From the NCBI GenBank assembly GCA_016203375.1, contig JACQMX010000034.1:1-5362 (forward strand): a stretch of 5,362 nt of DNA, written 5' to 3'. Below, piece after piece: positions 1 to 4,956 of the stretch. Every line of letters begins with the position of its first letter. Within the stretch, counting starts at the first letter, position 1. This stretch comes from Candidatus Woesearchaeota archaeon (GTDB lineage Archaea > Nanobdellota > Nanobdellia > Woesearchaeales > UBA12501). Below the pieces are notes generated by a model. The model saw nothing but the letters and a program-made list of their open reading frames with translations, did not search any database and was not told where the DNA came from. Both the position numbers and the translations under genes were made by a program.

Positions 1-525
1 CCACTCTATTGTCTCCACAGTCATAGCAATAAATGATGCGAGCAGGGCCTCTCCCCAGTGTACAAACAATAAAGCGCCAAGAAAACCAGCAAGAATACCA
101 GCTATCCAGCCCTCAAGAAGCTTCTTTCCATTAAGGGGATGCTTCACGCCGCCATAAAATCTGCCAACAATATGGGAAACAGAATCGCCTAAGGCGAGGA
201 TCATCATGCCAGCAAGTGCAGTATCTTTTTCGAAAAATACCAATGCGAGCAAGCAGCCGAGTAGATAATAAATAACACCTCTGCCTGGAAAGGTTTTCAT
301 GTCTTCAGCGCGTTCGCAATGGTGAAGAAACCAAGAAATATATGGGATGTGATGATGCTTTGAAAAATAGGAAATAACAAGACCAACAGCAGCAAGGGCG
401 AGAAGGATATACGCATTAATGAGATTATAATGAAGCAAAGCAACTAAGGCAAGACCAAATACAATATGGAAAAGTTGACGCTTTAGTTCAATAGAGGTTA
501 TCATAATCATCTGCCATTTAATCAT
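1..525 (-). CDS. CTP-dependent polyprenol/dolichol kinase-like membrane protein, 3' end outside window
   Basis: Reading the minus strand from 525 gives 175 residues with no stop before the window edge. Seen: an N-terminal basic-His segment (ELKRQLFH, residues 13-20), several hydrophobic helices (about 21-53, 83-98, 103-112, 141-156), a FPGRG motif (79-83), GDSVSHIVGRFYGG (113-126), a GKKLLEGWIAG motif (133-143) and MTVETIEW (168-175). These match the family of dolichol kinase Sec59, yeast Dgk1 and phytol kinase (COG0170), integral membrane enzymes that phosphorylate a lipid alcohol with CTP. Inferred role: making or recycling the polyprenyl phosphate that carries sugars for glycosylation. The usual Asp-Asn-rich last motif would lie beyond position 1. 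Start choice: the ATG at 525 overlaps the upstream stop codon as ATGA. ATGs at 510 and 504 are equally plausible, and 510 has GATGAT ten bases ahead of it. The substrate (dolichol, diacylglycerol or phytol) cannot be told from sequence. Confidence 0.85.
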   Translation of the reverse strand, partial: MIKWQMIMITSIELKRQLFHIVFGLALVALLHYNLINAYILLALAAVGLVISYFSKHHHIPYISWFLHHCERAEDMKTFPGRGVIYYLLGCLLALVFFEKDTALAGMMILALGDSVSHIVGRFYGGVKHPLNGKKLLEGWIAGILAGFLGALLFVHWGEALLASFIAMTVETIEW

Positions 526-1004
526 CTACCGTTGACAATTTTAATAAAAATATCTAACGCCTTCACGCCTCCGAGCACCACCATAGTAACTACCAAGCCA
601 GCGACAACAACACCACACGCAATTGCAAGGAAGGCCTTCTTCTTGTTCATCTCAAAGAACCACGCGGCAAGGGTGCCTGTGTACGCACCCGTCATGGGCA
701 AGGGAATAGCCACAAAAATTGCTAAGCCCAAATAGCCATATTTTTCGACATAGTGGTGCGTTTTTCTTCTCGCGCGTTCAAGAAAATGATCAAATCCCCT
801 CTTATACCAAGAAAACACAAGCAAGTGATGATGGATATAATCAAGAAATAAATAAACAAGCGGAACAATCGCAAAATTCGCTGCCACACAAACAACAAAC
901 GCAAGAACGGGATGAACACCATTATAAATAGCAAGCGGAATCCCACCACGAAGCTCCGCGATGGGAAGCATGCTCAGAATGATAGATTGGAGTAGCGGAT
1001 CCAT
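522..1004 (-). CDS. COG2426/PF06695 small multi-pass membrane protein ('small multidrug export', DedA-related)
   Basis: A 160-residue hydrophobic protein of normal length for the family. Two conserved-looking motifs stand out: LPIAELRGGIP (13-23, with E17 and R19) near the N-terminus and IPLPMTGAYTG (100-110) in the second half. Each lies in a hydrophobic stretch broken by Pro and Gly, as expected for paired re-entrant loops. Clear membrane segments lie at about 33-56 and 124-148, with a basic, His-rich loop (57-88) between the halves. The family name 'small multidrug export' is historical and weakly supported. PF06695 has been grouped with the DedA superfamily, some members of which move polyprenyl phosphate across membranes. 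Its start lies one base after the stop of the nucleotidyltransferase gene, and its TGA overlaps the ATG of the polyprenol kinase-like gene. No clear Shine-Dalgarno is seen, so translation is probably coupled. Family assignment is confident; transport substrate is unknown. Confidence 0.85.
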   Translation of the reverse strand: MDPLLQSIILSMLPIAELRGGIPLAIYNGVHPVLAFVVCVAANFAIVPLVYLFLDYIHHHLLVFSWYKRGFDHFLERARRKTHHYVEKYGYLGLAIFVAIPLPMTGAYTGTLAAWFFEMNKKKAFLAIACGVVVAGLVVTMVVLGGVKALDIFIKIVNGR

Positions 1005-1005
1005 G

Positions 1006-1761
1006 TTAACTCATTTTGTTATTTTGCTTTTTCCCGAATATGGTATTCGCGTGATGGTATTGCTCATGGCTGCCGATGTCAAACCATCGCTCCTTAAATA
1101 CAAAACCGTACACACACTCTCGCTCAGACAGCCATTTTATAAAATCGCCTAAATTGTCTGGTTTTTTATTTTCCGCGATGCAGCGTTCAAGGGCCTTGAC
1201 GTTTTTTCGCGTGAAAATATAGCAGGCGGTATTCGCCAAATTCGTTTTTGGCTCTGCTGGTTTTTCCTCAAGCCCAGCAATCTTCCCCGTTTGGTCAATT
1301 TCAACAACACCAAGTTTCTTTGCGAGAACGTCTTTGGGCTGCTCGGATAAAGCGATAACGCTCGCTTTCTTCTGTCGAAAAAACCGCTCGAGCTCCAGCA
1401 AGCTGAATTCGAATAAGTTATCACCAGCTATGACCATCAATTCGTCATTGATCTTTTGCTTTTGAATGACAAAATGGATGTCTCCAACCGCGCCAAGACG
1501 ATCTTCATTCGACATGGTGCCGTCATTAAGAATTGTAATTGGTTTTGGATAAGAGAACTTTTTTTTCCACGAAACAAACTGCGGATAATATTTGTTATTC
1601 GTGACCACGAACACCTCGTCGACAGAAGCAACTTCTTGCACCCGATGAAGGATATGCTCAATCATCGGCGTGCCGGCTACTGACAGCAATGGTTTCGGTG
1701 TGTTCTCCGTTAATGGATGAAGCCGCGTCGCGTAGCCAGCGGCAAGGATGAGCGCTTTCAT
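1006..1761 (-). CDS. Sugar-1-phosphate nucleotidyltransferase (RmlA/GalU-like NTP_transferase fold)
   Basis: A 251-residue cytosolic enzyme that should join an NTP and a sugar-1-phosphate to give an NDP-sugar and pyrophosphate. Seen: the signature loop LAAGYATRLHPLT followed by TPKPLLSVAG (6-30; R13 and K23 as the expected phosphate-binding residues), AGDN (112-115, metal-binding D114), LEEKP (164-168, sugar-contacting E166 and K167) and WFDIGSHEQY (226-235, second metal ligand D228). It ends soon after, so it lacks the left-handed beta-helix domain of GlmU- or GCD1-type relatives and resembles short RmlA-type enzymes. Base and sugar specificity (dTTP/glucose, GTP/mannose, UTP/glucose) cannot be assigned. 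It starts 35 bases after the CCA enzyme stop, just beyond a 15-bp direct repeat, and is followed one base later by the membrane protein gene. No Shine-Dalgarno is visible upstream. Confidence 0.88.
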   Translation of the reverse strand: MKALILAAGYATRLHPLTENTPKPLLSVAGTPMIEHILHRVQEVASVDEVFVVTNNKYYPQFVSWKKKFSYPKPITILNDGTMSNEDRLGAVGDIHFVIQKQKINDELMVIAGDNLFEFSLLELERFFRQKKASVIALSEQPKDVLAKKLGVVEIDQTGKIAGLEEKPAEPKTNLANTACYIFTRKNVKALERCIAENKKPDNLGDFIKWLSERECVYGFVFKERWFDIGSHEQYHHANTIFGKKQNNKMS

Positions 1762-1775
1762 CGTATTGTCATACT

Positions 1776-1809
1776 GATTATATTGTTGTTTAATGATTAT
1801 ATTGTTGTT
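1776..1809. repeat. 15-bp direct repeat with 4-bp spacer at the cca / nucleotidyltransferase junction
   Basis: The plus-strand sequence GATTATATTGTTGTT occurs exactly at 1776-1790 and again at 1795-1809, separated by TAAT (period 19). One copy spans the last codons and TAA stop of cca; the other lies in the 35-bp gap ahead of the nucleotidyltransferase gene. On the minus strand each copy contains AATATAAT, which is TATA-like and sits about 20 and 39 bases ahead of the ATG at 1761. It could be a simple tandem duplication, or a doubled promoter or regulator element. Function is unproven. Confidence 0.8.
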
Positions 1810-3044
1810 ATAACTATTTTCTTTGCTTTATCTTTAAGATAAGGATGCACCAGTAATGATTTTATAAAGTTTTCCGGCAAAACATGGTCGCGCTTTATCG
1901 TCGCGCAAATCCTTCCCTTTTCCACGAACGTTTCTTTATGCATCTTCCTGAAATTCTCCACATAGGTTGTCATGCTCACTGGCGGTCCTTGGCGTACAAA
2001 GCTTGGAGCCAGGGGCACCTTGTCAAGGATATAGTCATACACTGCCTCATGCTCTTTATCCCAATACCAGCCAGCTTCGTGTAGCGTGAAACCATATTGT
2101 TTCGCTTCATCGCGAATAAACGTGAACGCCTTGAGCAACTTTGCGCCAACAACATCCTCTTTGCCCTCGGTTGGCATCGCCTTGAGCAGGATAAGTTTTT
2201 TCCCTTTTGCCTTTTGTTCGAGCAGGTCCAATGAAAACTCGCGCTTAATAAAGTGCTCTTTGCTCGGATGCTTGAGAAATTCCTTTGCCTTCTGGATGAA
2301 AAGATAAAATTTTTCTTGGCTCACGGACGCGGCGGCATTGCGCAACGGCTCAATGGGATCAATCACGACCAGAGGGGAAACGAGCTTCGACTTGTTCAAG
2401 TAGCGCAGGGCCTTGCCTTTGTGTATGTTGTAATAATCAACTACGGTCTTCTCTTTCCATTTCTGCGCAGCTTTCAAGAGATGGAGAAAGCCGCCATAAT
2501 AGATCGTGATAACATCAATCACGTGGCCAGAGAAACCTTGGATATATGACTCCGCGCCATATACCCCGTTCGCCTTGCAAAACGCCCGAGTTAACCTAAT
2601 TTCGTCGGCGAGTTTTGGAAATTTTTTCACCCAAGCGACATGCAATGGACTACAATCAGTAATGTTTATCGCGTCCTGCGCTTTCTTTATCGCGAGCACA
2701 GGAACAATTTCGAAATTAAGCTTATTCCGAAGCTGGTAATAATCACGTGAACCATGAAGCGTGATAAGGCTTGGAAATATTTTTCTTAGCGAGCTGCCAA
2801 GTAACGCGGCGATGTCTTCATCACAATATTTTTGGTCAAACTGCACAAAGATGTCGCAATCATGATCGTAGACAAGGTAGGTGTTTTTCGCTATGCTGCC
2901 GCCACTCATCGCTTTTGCTTTTAGCTTGTCCTTCTTGAGTTGCTCATTGATGCGGCGCAGCATGGTGGCTGCCTCGCGCTCGATGTGCTTATCCTTTGGC
3001 TTTATTTCACGAAGGACATCCGTAAGCAAGGCCTTGACATTCAT
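1797..3044 (-). CDS. cca: Archaeal class I CCA-adding tRNA nucleotidyltransferase
   Basis: Adds or repairs the 3'-terminal CCA of tRNAs from CTP and ATP without a template. Numbered from the chosen start (415 residues): the head motif GGSIAKNTYL (48-57); two catalytic Asp in DCDIF (D62, D64); a probable third carboxylate E112 in NFEIVPV, where archaeal enzymes such as A. fulgidus have Asp; ESYIQGFSGHVIDVITIYYG (165-184) matching the conserved GFSG segment; DPIEPLRNAAASVS (229-242); and a C-terminal FVRQGPPV segment (349-356). Length is near the usual 430-450. Start choice: the frame stays open to an ATG at 3083, but a TTTATAAA box at 3067-3074 lies inside that extension and its centre is about 26 bases ahead of the ATG at 3044, so a leaderless start at 3044 fits best (3050 is the alternative). 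It is first in the leftward gene run and diverges from the rpo7 operon. Confidence 0.95.
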   Translation of the reverse strand: MNVKALLTDVLREIKPKDKHIEREAATMLRRINEQLKKDKLKAKAMSGGSIAKNTYLVYDHDCDIFVQFDQKYCDEDIAALLGSSLRKIFPSLITLHGSRDYYQLRNKLNFEIVPVLAIKKAQDAINITDCSPLHVAWVKKFPKLADEIRLTRAFCKANGVYGAESYIQGFSGHVIDVITIYYGGFLHLLKAAQKWKEKTVVDYYNIHKGKALRYLNKSKLVSPLVVIDPIEPLRNAAASVSQEKFYLFIQKAKEFLKHPSKEHFIKREFSLDLLEQKAKGKKLILLKAMPTEGKEDVVGAKLLKAFTFIRDEAKQYGFTLHEAGWYWDKEHEAVYDYILDKVPLAPSFVRQGPPVSMTTYVENFRKMHKETFVEKGRICATIKRDHVLPENFIKSLLVHPYLKDKAKKIVITTI

Positions 3045-3066
3045 GCCCATACTGGAAGATTGCCAC

Positions 3067-3074
3067 TTTATAAA
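3067..3074 (-). promoter_or_regulatory. TATA box for the leftward cca operon
   Basis: TTTATAAA, preceded on the minus strand by a purine-bearing CTAAAG that could serve as a BRE. Its centre is about 26 bases upstream of the ATG at 3044, the usual archaeal TATA-to-transcription-start distance, which predicts a leaderless cca mRNA. The box lies inside the N-terminal extension of the longest frame, which argues against that longer start. Confidence 0.6.
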
Positions 3075-3109
3075 CTTTAGCAAGGCTTGACAAAATGAGG
3101 TATAATGGT

Positions 3110-3128
3110 GTATAAGACACGCTTATAC
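3110..3128. promoter_or_regulatory. 19-bp perfect inverted repeat between divergent promoters (possible operator)
   Basis: GTATAAG at 3110-3116 is the exact reverse complement of CTTATAC at 3122-3128, with a 5-base centre ACACG. An outer GGTATAA (3099-3105) also pairs with TTATACC (3123-3129). The site is centred about 22 bases upstream of the rightward TATA box and about 48 bases from the leftward one. It is placed to act as a dimeric-regulator site for one or both directions. The arms contain TATA-like bases, so chance or promoter overlap is a real alternative. Confidence 0.4.
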
Positions 3129-3137
3129 CGCAACATA

Positions 3138-3145
3138 TTTAAATA
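3138..3145 (+). promoter_or_regulatory. TATA box for the PIN-rpo7-spt4-rps24e-rps27ae operon
   Basis: TTTAAATA inside the AT-rich run CATATTTAAATAC (3134-3146). Its centre is about 25 bases upstream of the ATG at 3166, so transcription should start at or next to the first base of the coding region (leaderless mRNA). No Shine-Dalgarno is seen ahead of 3166, which agrees. Confidence 0.6.
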
Positions 3146-3165
3146 CACCCTAATTTCGAAGCATA

Positions 3166-3555
3166 ATGCCAAAAAGCAAGAAGGTCGTCCTTGACACCAA
3201 TTTCTTGCTGATTCCTGGCCAGTTTAAGGTGGACATCTTTTCCGAGCTTGATAGAGTATGCCAGTTCGCGTATACGCTATATGTCCTCGATATGACGCGT
3301 AACGAGCTCGAGAATATCATCCAGAAGCAGCGTGGAAAGCAAAAAGAGGCAGCGAAGCTCGCTTTGGCCTTGGTCAAGGCAAAAAATATAAATACACTGC
3401 CTTCAGCCAGCAAAAACGTAGACGATGCTTTAGTGGCGTTGGCGGATAAGGACACGTTCATAGCAACGCAAGATGTCGTCTTAAAGCGTCGCCTGAAAGG
3501 CAAAGTAGGGGGTATCATTACACTCCGACAAAAGAAATACCTTATCATAAGCTAG
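3166..3555 (+). CDS. Fcf1/Utp24-like PIN-domain endoribonuclease (COG1412)
   Basis: A 129-residue single PIN domain, likely a metal-dependent RNase; its eukaryotic relatives Fcf1/Utp24 and Utp23 act in small-subunit rRNA processing. Seen: the opening strand VVLDTN (D10, N12), an acidic helix NELENI (E47, E49), VDDALVALAD (D86, D87, with D94) and IATQD (99-103, D103) followed by the basic VLKRRLKG. These give the acidic cluster expected of an active PIN nuclease and the layout of the COG1412 group rather than a VapC toxin. No antitoxin gene is adjacent. Instead it is first in an operon with rpo7, spt4 and ribosomal proteins, a placement common in archaea, which supports a housekeeping rRNA role. 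Translation is probably leaderless from 3166. The reading frame ends with TAG at 3553-3555, twelve bases before the rpo7 ATG. Confidence 0.88.
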   Translation: MPKSKKVVLDTNFLLIPGQFKVDIFSELDRVCQFAYTLYVLDMTRNELENIIQKQRGKQKEAAKLALALVKAKNINTLPSASKNVDDALVALADKDTFIATQDVVLKRRLKGKVGGIITLRQKKYLIIS

Positions 3556-3567
3556 GTGCTTGCAACC

Positions 3568-4170
3568 ATGTATTACAAAATCGAACTCAATGATCACATC
3601 CGCGTTCCGCCAAAGCTCTTTCACTTATCGTCAAAGGAAGCGGTCATTCAGCGCATAAAGAAAAAATACGACGGATATATCTCAAAGGACTTTGGCATCG
3701 TCATTGACGTGCTTGACGTGAAGGATATTCAACAAGGCGCCATCATTCCGGGTGATGGTGCCTCATATTATAACACCACCTTCGAATTGTATGTCTTCAA
3801 GCCTGAACTGCAAGAAGTCGTGTGGGGCAACATCCGCGACATCGCGGACTTTGGGGCGTTCATCAACCTTGGCCCGATCGAGGGCATGATCCATGTTTCG
3901 CAAACCATGGACGACTTTGTTTCTTTTTCGAAGGACAAAGTTCTCGTTGGCAAAGAGACAAAGCGCGGCTTGAAAGTTGGCGATCGCGTGAAGGCGCGCA
4001 TCATAGCCATTTCTTATAAGGATGTGCAAAATCCAAAGCTCGGTTTGACCATGAGGCAACCATACCTCGGCAAGCTTGAATGGATTGATGAAGACGCGAC
4101 GCGCAAGGGCGGCAAGGAAGCCAAAGAGGAAAAAGCCGAGAAGAAAGGAAAGAAGGGAGCTGAAAAATGA
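3568..4170 (+). CDS. rpo7: DNA-directed RNA polymerase subunit Rpo7 (RpoE1, Rpb7 homologue)
   Basis: Subunit of the archaeal RNA polymerase stalk, where it pairs with Rpo4 and contacts nascent RNA; it helps open-complex formation and processivity. The 200 residues show the N-terminal tip domain beginning MYYKIELNDHIRVPPKLF and including DGYISKDFGIVIDVLDV (35-51), then an S1/OB-fold RNA-binding domain from WGNIRDIADFGAFINLGPIEGMIHVSQ (86-112) to KLGLTMRQP (157-165). Residues 175-200 form an extra Lys/Glu-rich tail that is probably disordered. Start choice: the frame opens with GTG at 3556, but the ATG at 3568 restores the canonical N-terminus and has AGGTG at 3554-3558 with nine bases of spacing. 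The last four bases ATGA are shared with spt4. Rpo4 is not in this window. Confidence 0.97.
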   Translation: MYYKIELNDHIRVPPKLFHLSSKEAVIQRIKKKYDGYISKDFGIVIDVLDVKDIQQGAIIPGDGASYYNTTFELYVFKPELQEVVWGNIRDIADFGAFINLGPIEGMIHVSQTMDDFVSFSKDKVLVGKETKRGLKVGDRVKARIIAISYKDVQNPKLGLTMRQPYLGKLEWIDEDATRKGGKEAKEEKAEKKGKKGAEK

Positions 4171-4352
4171 AGAAGAAAGTTTGCATGCGATGCAGAATGT
4201 TTATTGAAGGCAATGAATGCCCAACTTGTCATACAAGTCAATTCTCCACAACATGGAAAGGCAGGCTCGCTATTCTTGATCCGGAAAAATCCACTATCGC
4301 GAAAAATATTGGCTTAAAGACAAAAGGCGAATACGCCATCAAGGTGCGATGA
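4167..4352 (+). CDS. spt4: Transcription elongation factor Spt4 (RpoE2, RpoE'')
   Basis: A 61-residue zinc protein that binds the NGN domain of Spt5/NusG and forms the processivity factor that clamps RNA polymerase onto DNA. Seen: a zinc ribbon with C6-x2-C9 and C18-x2-C21, then TTWKGRLAILDPEKSTIAKNIGL and the terminal GEYAIKVR, both typical of archaeal Spt4. Length is normal. Its ATG overlaps the rpo7 stop as ATGA; GGAG at 4156-4159, seven bases ahead, is a good Shine-Dalgarno inside rpo7. Its TGA overlaps the first start codon of rps24e. Its partner gene spt5 is not in the window. Confidence 0.95.
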   Translation: MKKKVCMRCRMFIEGNECPTCHTSQFSTTWKGRLAILDPEKSTIAKNIGLKTKGEYAIKVR

Positions 4353-4690
4353 TGAAGCTTGACGTGATTAAGGAACGAGAAACACCCTTGCTTTCACGCA
4401 CACGCGTAACCTTAGGCCTTGAGTATGAGGGAGCAACTCCTTCCCGCCTCCAATTGCGGAAGGAGGTTGCGGGGAAATTAAAAGTGGATGAAAACCTTGT
4501 CGTGCTCAAGCACATTTACACACGCTTTGGCCAGCATCGCGCGAAGATCATTGCGCACGTCTACAAGAATGGAGAAGACCTCAAGCGACTTGAAGATGAG
4601 TACATGACGATCAAGCATCTCGACAAAGAAGGGAAGCAGAAAGCGAAAGAAGCGAAGCAGGCGGCAAAGGCTGCTGGCAAAACTAAATAA
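4349..4690 (+). CDS. rps24e: Small ribosomal subunit protein eS24 (S24e)
   Basis: A 113-residue component of the 30S subunit, found in archaea and eukaryotes only. Seen: KLDVIKERETPLLSRTRVTLGLEYEGATPSR (3-33), with the diagnostic G28-ATPSR, then KLKVDENLVVLKHIYTRFGQHRAKIIAHVY (43-72). The usual second Gly of the FG...G.A..Y segment is Ala (A69) or absent here. Residues 91-113 form an Ala/Lys-rich helical or disordered tail. Start: the sequence reads ATGATG, so 4349 or 4352 are possible. AGGTG at 4342-4346 is two bases from the first and five from the second, so 4352 may be the preferred start. The start overlaps the spt4 stop, and the DUF359 gene found between these two in many archaea is missing. 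Confidence 0.95.
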   Translation: MMKLDVIKERETPLLSRTRVTLGLEYEGATPSRLQLRKEVAGKLKVDENLVVLKHIYTRFGQHRAKIIAHVYKNGEDLKRLEDEYMTIKHLDKEGKQKAKEAKQAAKAAGKTK

Positions 4691-4695
4691 TCACT

Positions 4696-4701
4696 GGTGA
4701 T
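4696..4701 (+). promoter_or_regulatory. Strong Shine-Dalgarno for rps27ae
   Basis: GGTGAT, an exact match to the complement of the archaeal 16S 3' end, lies five bases ahead of the ATG at 4707 in the 16-bp gap after rps24e. It fixes the start of this small gene and shows that internal genes of the operon use leadered initiation, unlike the first gene. Confidence 0.8.
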
Positions 4702-4706
4702 ATTTC

Positions 4707-4907
4707 ATGGCTGACAAAAAACCTGCGGGAGGCGGCGGCAAGACCGGCGGTCATCCGACCGTGCATAAATTGTACAAAGTTAGCGGCGAGAAGGCTGACC
4801 GGCTCCGAAAGTCCTGCCCAAAGTGCGGTTCGGGCACATTCATGGCGCAGCATAAAGACAGAAACAGTTGCGGAAAGTGCCATTATACAGAGTTTGCGAA
4901 GAAATAG
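4707..4907 (+). CDS. rps27ae: Small ribosomal subunit protein eS31 (S27ae)
   Basis: A 66-residue zinc-ribbon protein of the 30S subunit near the decoding side. In eukaryotes it is made as a ubiquitin fusion; archaeal forms, as here, lack ubiquitin. Seen: [22 protein letters not shown], with C37-x2-C40 and C55-x2-C58, then HYTEFAKK. An N-terminal 18-residue Gly/Lys-rich stretch precedes the conserved HKLYKV segment and is longer than in compact archaeal homologues, perhaps a flexible tail. It is the last gene of the operon; kae1/bud32, its frequent downstream neighbour in archaea, does not follow. Confidence 0.95.
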   Translation: MADKKPAGGGGKTGGHPTVHKLYKVSGEKADRLRKSCPKCGSGTFMAQHKDRNSCGKCHYTEFAKK

Positions 4908-4908
4908 C

Positions 4909-4931
4909 TTTTCTAGTTTCTAAATATTTTT
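4909..4931 (+). terminator. T-rich terminator of the ribosomal/RNA polymerase operon
   Basis: Directly after the rps27ae stop come three T-rich clusters (TTTTCT, TTTCT, ATTTTT) with no stable hairpin, the usual form of an archaeal terminator. Its last T-tract overlaps the proposed TATA box of the next gene, so termination and new initiation appear packed into the same 30 bases. Confidence 0.45.
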
Positions 4932-4934
4932 AAA
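4927..4934 (+). promoter_or_regulatory. Candidate TATA box for the gene at 4957
   Basis: TTTTTAAA, within AAATATTTTTAAATGG (4922-4937). Its centre is about 26 bases ahead of the ATG at 4957, the same spacing as the two TATA boxes in the divergent region, predicting another leaderless transcript. Because it overlaps the terminator T-run, the assignment is moderate. Confidence 0.45.
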
Positions 4935-4941
4935 TGGTATC

Positions 4942-4956
4942 ACCTCCAAAAGAGGT
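4942..4956. repeat. Small inverted repeat ACCTC-5-GAGGT abutting the start codon at 4957
   Basis: ACCTC at 4942-4946 and GAGGT at 4952-4956 are exact reverse complements separated by CAAAA. The left arm is part of ATCACCTCC (4939-4947), identical to the 3' end of archaeal 16S rRNA (anti-Shine-Dalgarno). GAGGT touches the ATG with no spacing, too close for a normal ribosome site. If transcription starts at 4957 this would be a DNA site between TATA box and start; if a longer mRNA exists, it would form a hairpin next to the start codon. Confidence 0.5.

Noticed and set aside
719..949. Two open frames opposite or shifted within the COG2426 gene (719-931 plus, 722-949 minus)
   Set aside because: They are low-quality shadows; the 522-1004 minus frame has family motifs and tight spacing to both neighbours.
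3087..3106. TTGACA and TATAAT hexamers resembling a bacterial sigma-70 promoter
   Set aside because: The spacer is only 8 bases instead of about 17, and the window is archaeal by gene content, so TATA/BRE promoters are expected.
3150..3548. 132-residue open frame on the minus strand across the PIN gene
   Set aside because: It is a shadow of the PIN coding frame: Ser/Phe-rich with no recognisable motif, and the plus frame has clear PIN catalytic residues and a promoter.
3166..3555. VapC-type toxin interpretation of the PIN protein
   Set aside because: No antitoxin gene precedes it, the motif layout fits the Fcf1-like COG1412 group, and the operon partners are housekeeping genes.
3763..4059. 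98-residue antisense open frame inside rpo7
   Set aside because: It is the complement of the conserved S1 domain of Rpo7, with no promoter or ribosome site of its own seen.
4939..4947. Perfect Shine-Dalgarno GGAGGTGAT on the minus strand
   Set aside because: No ATG, GTG or TTG follows at a usable distance on that strand and stops occur at once, so it does not serve a leftward gene.
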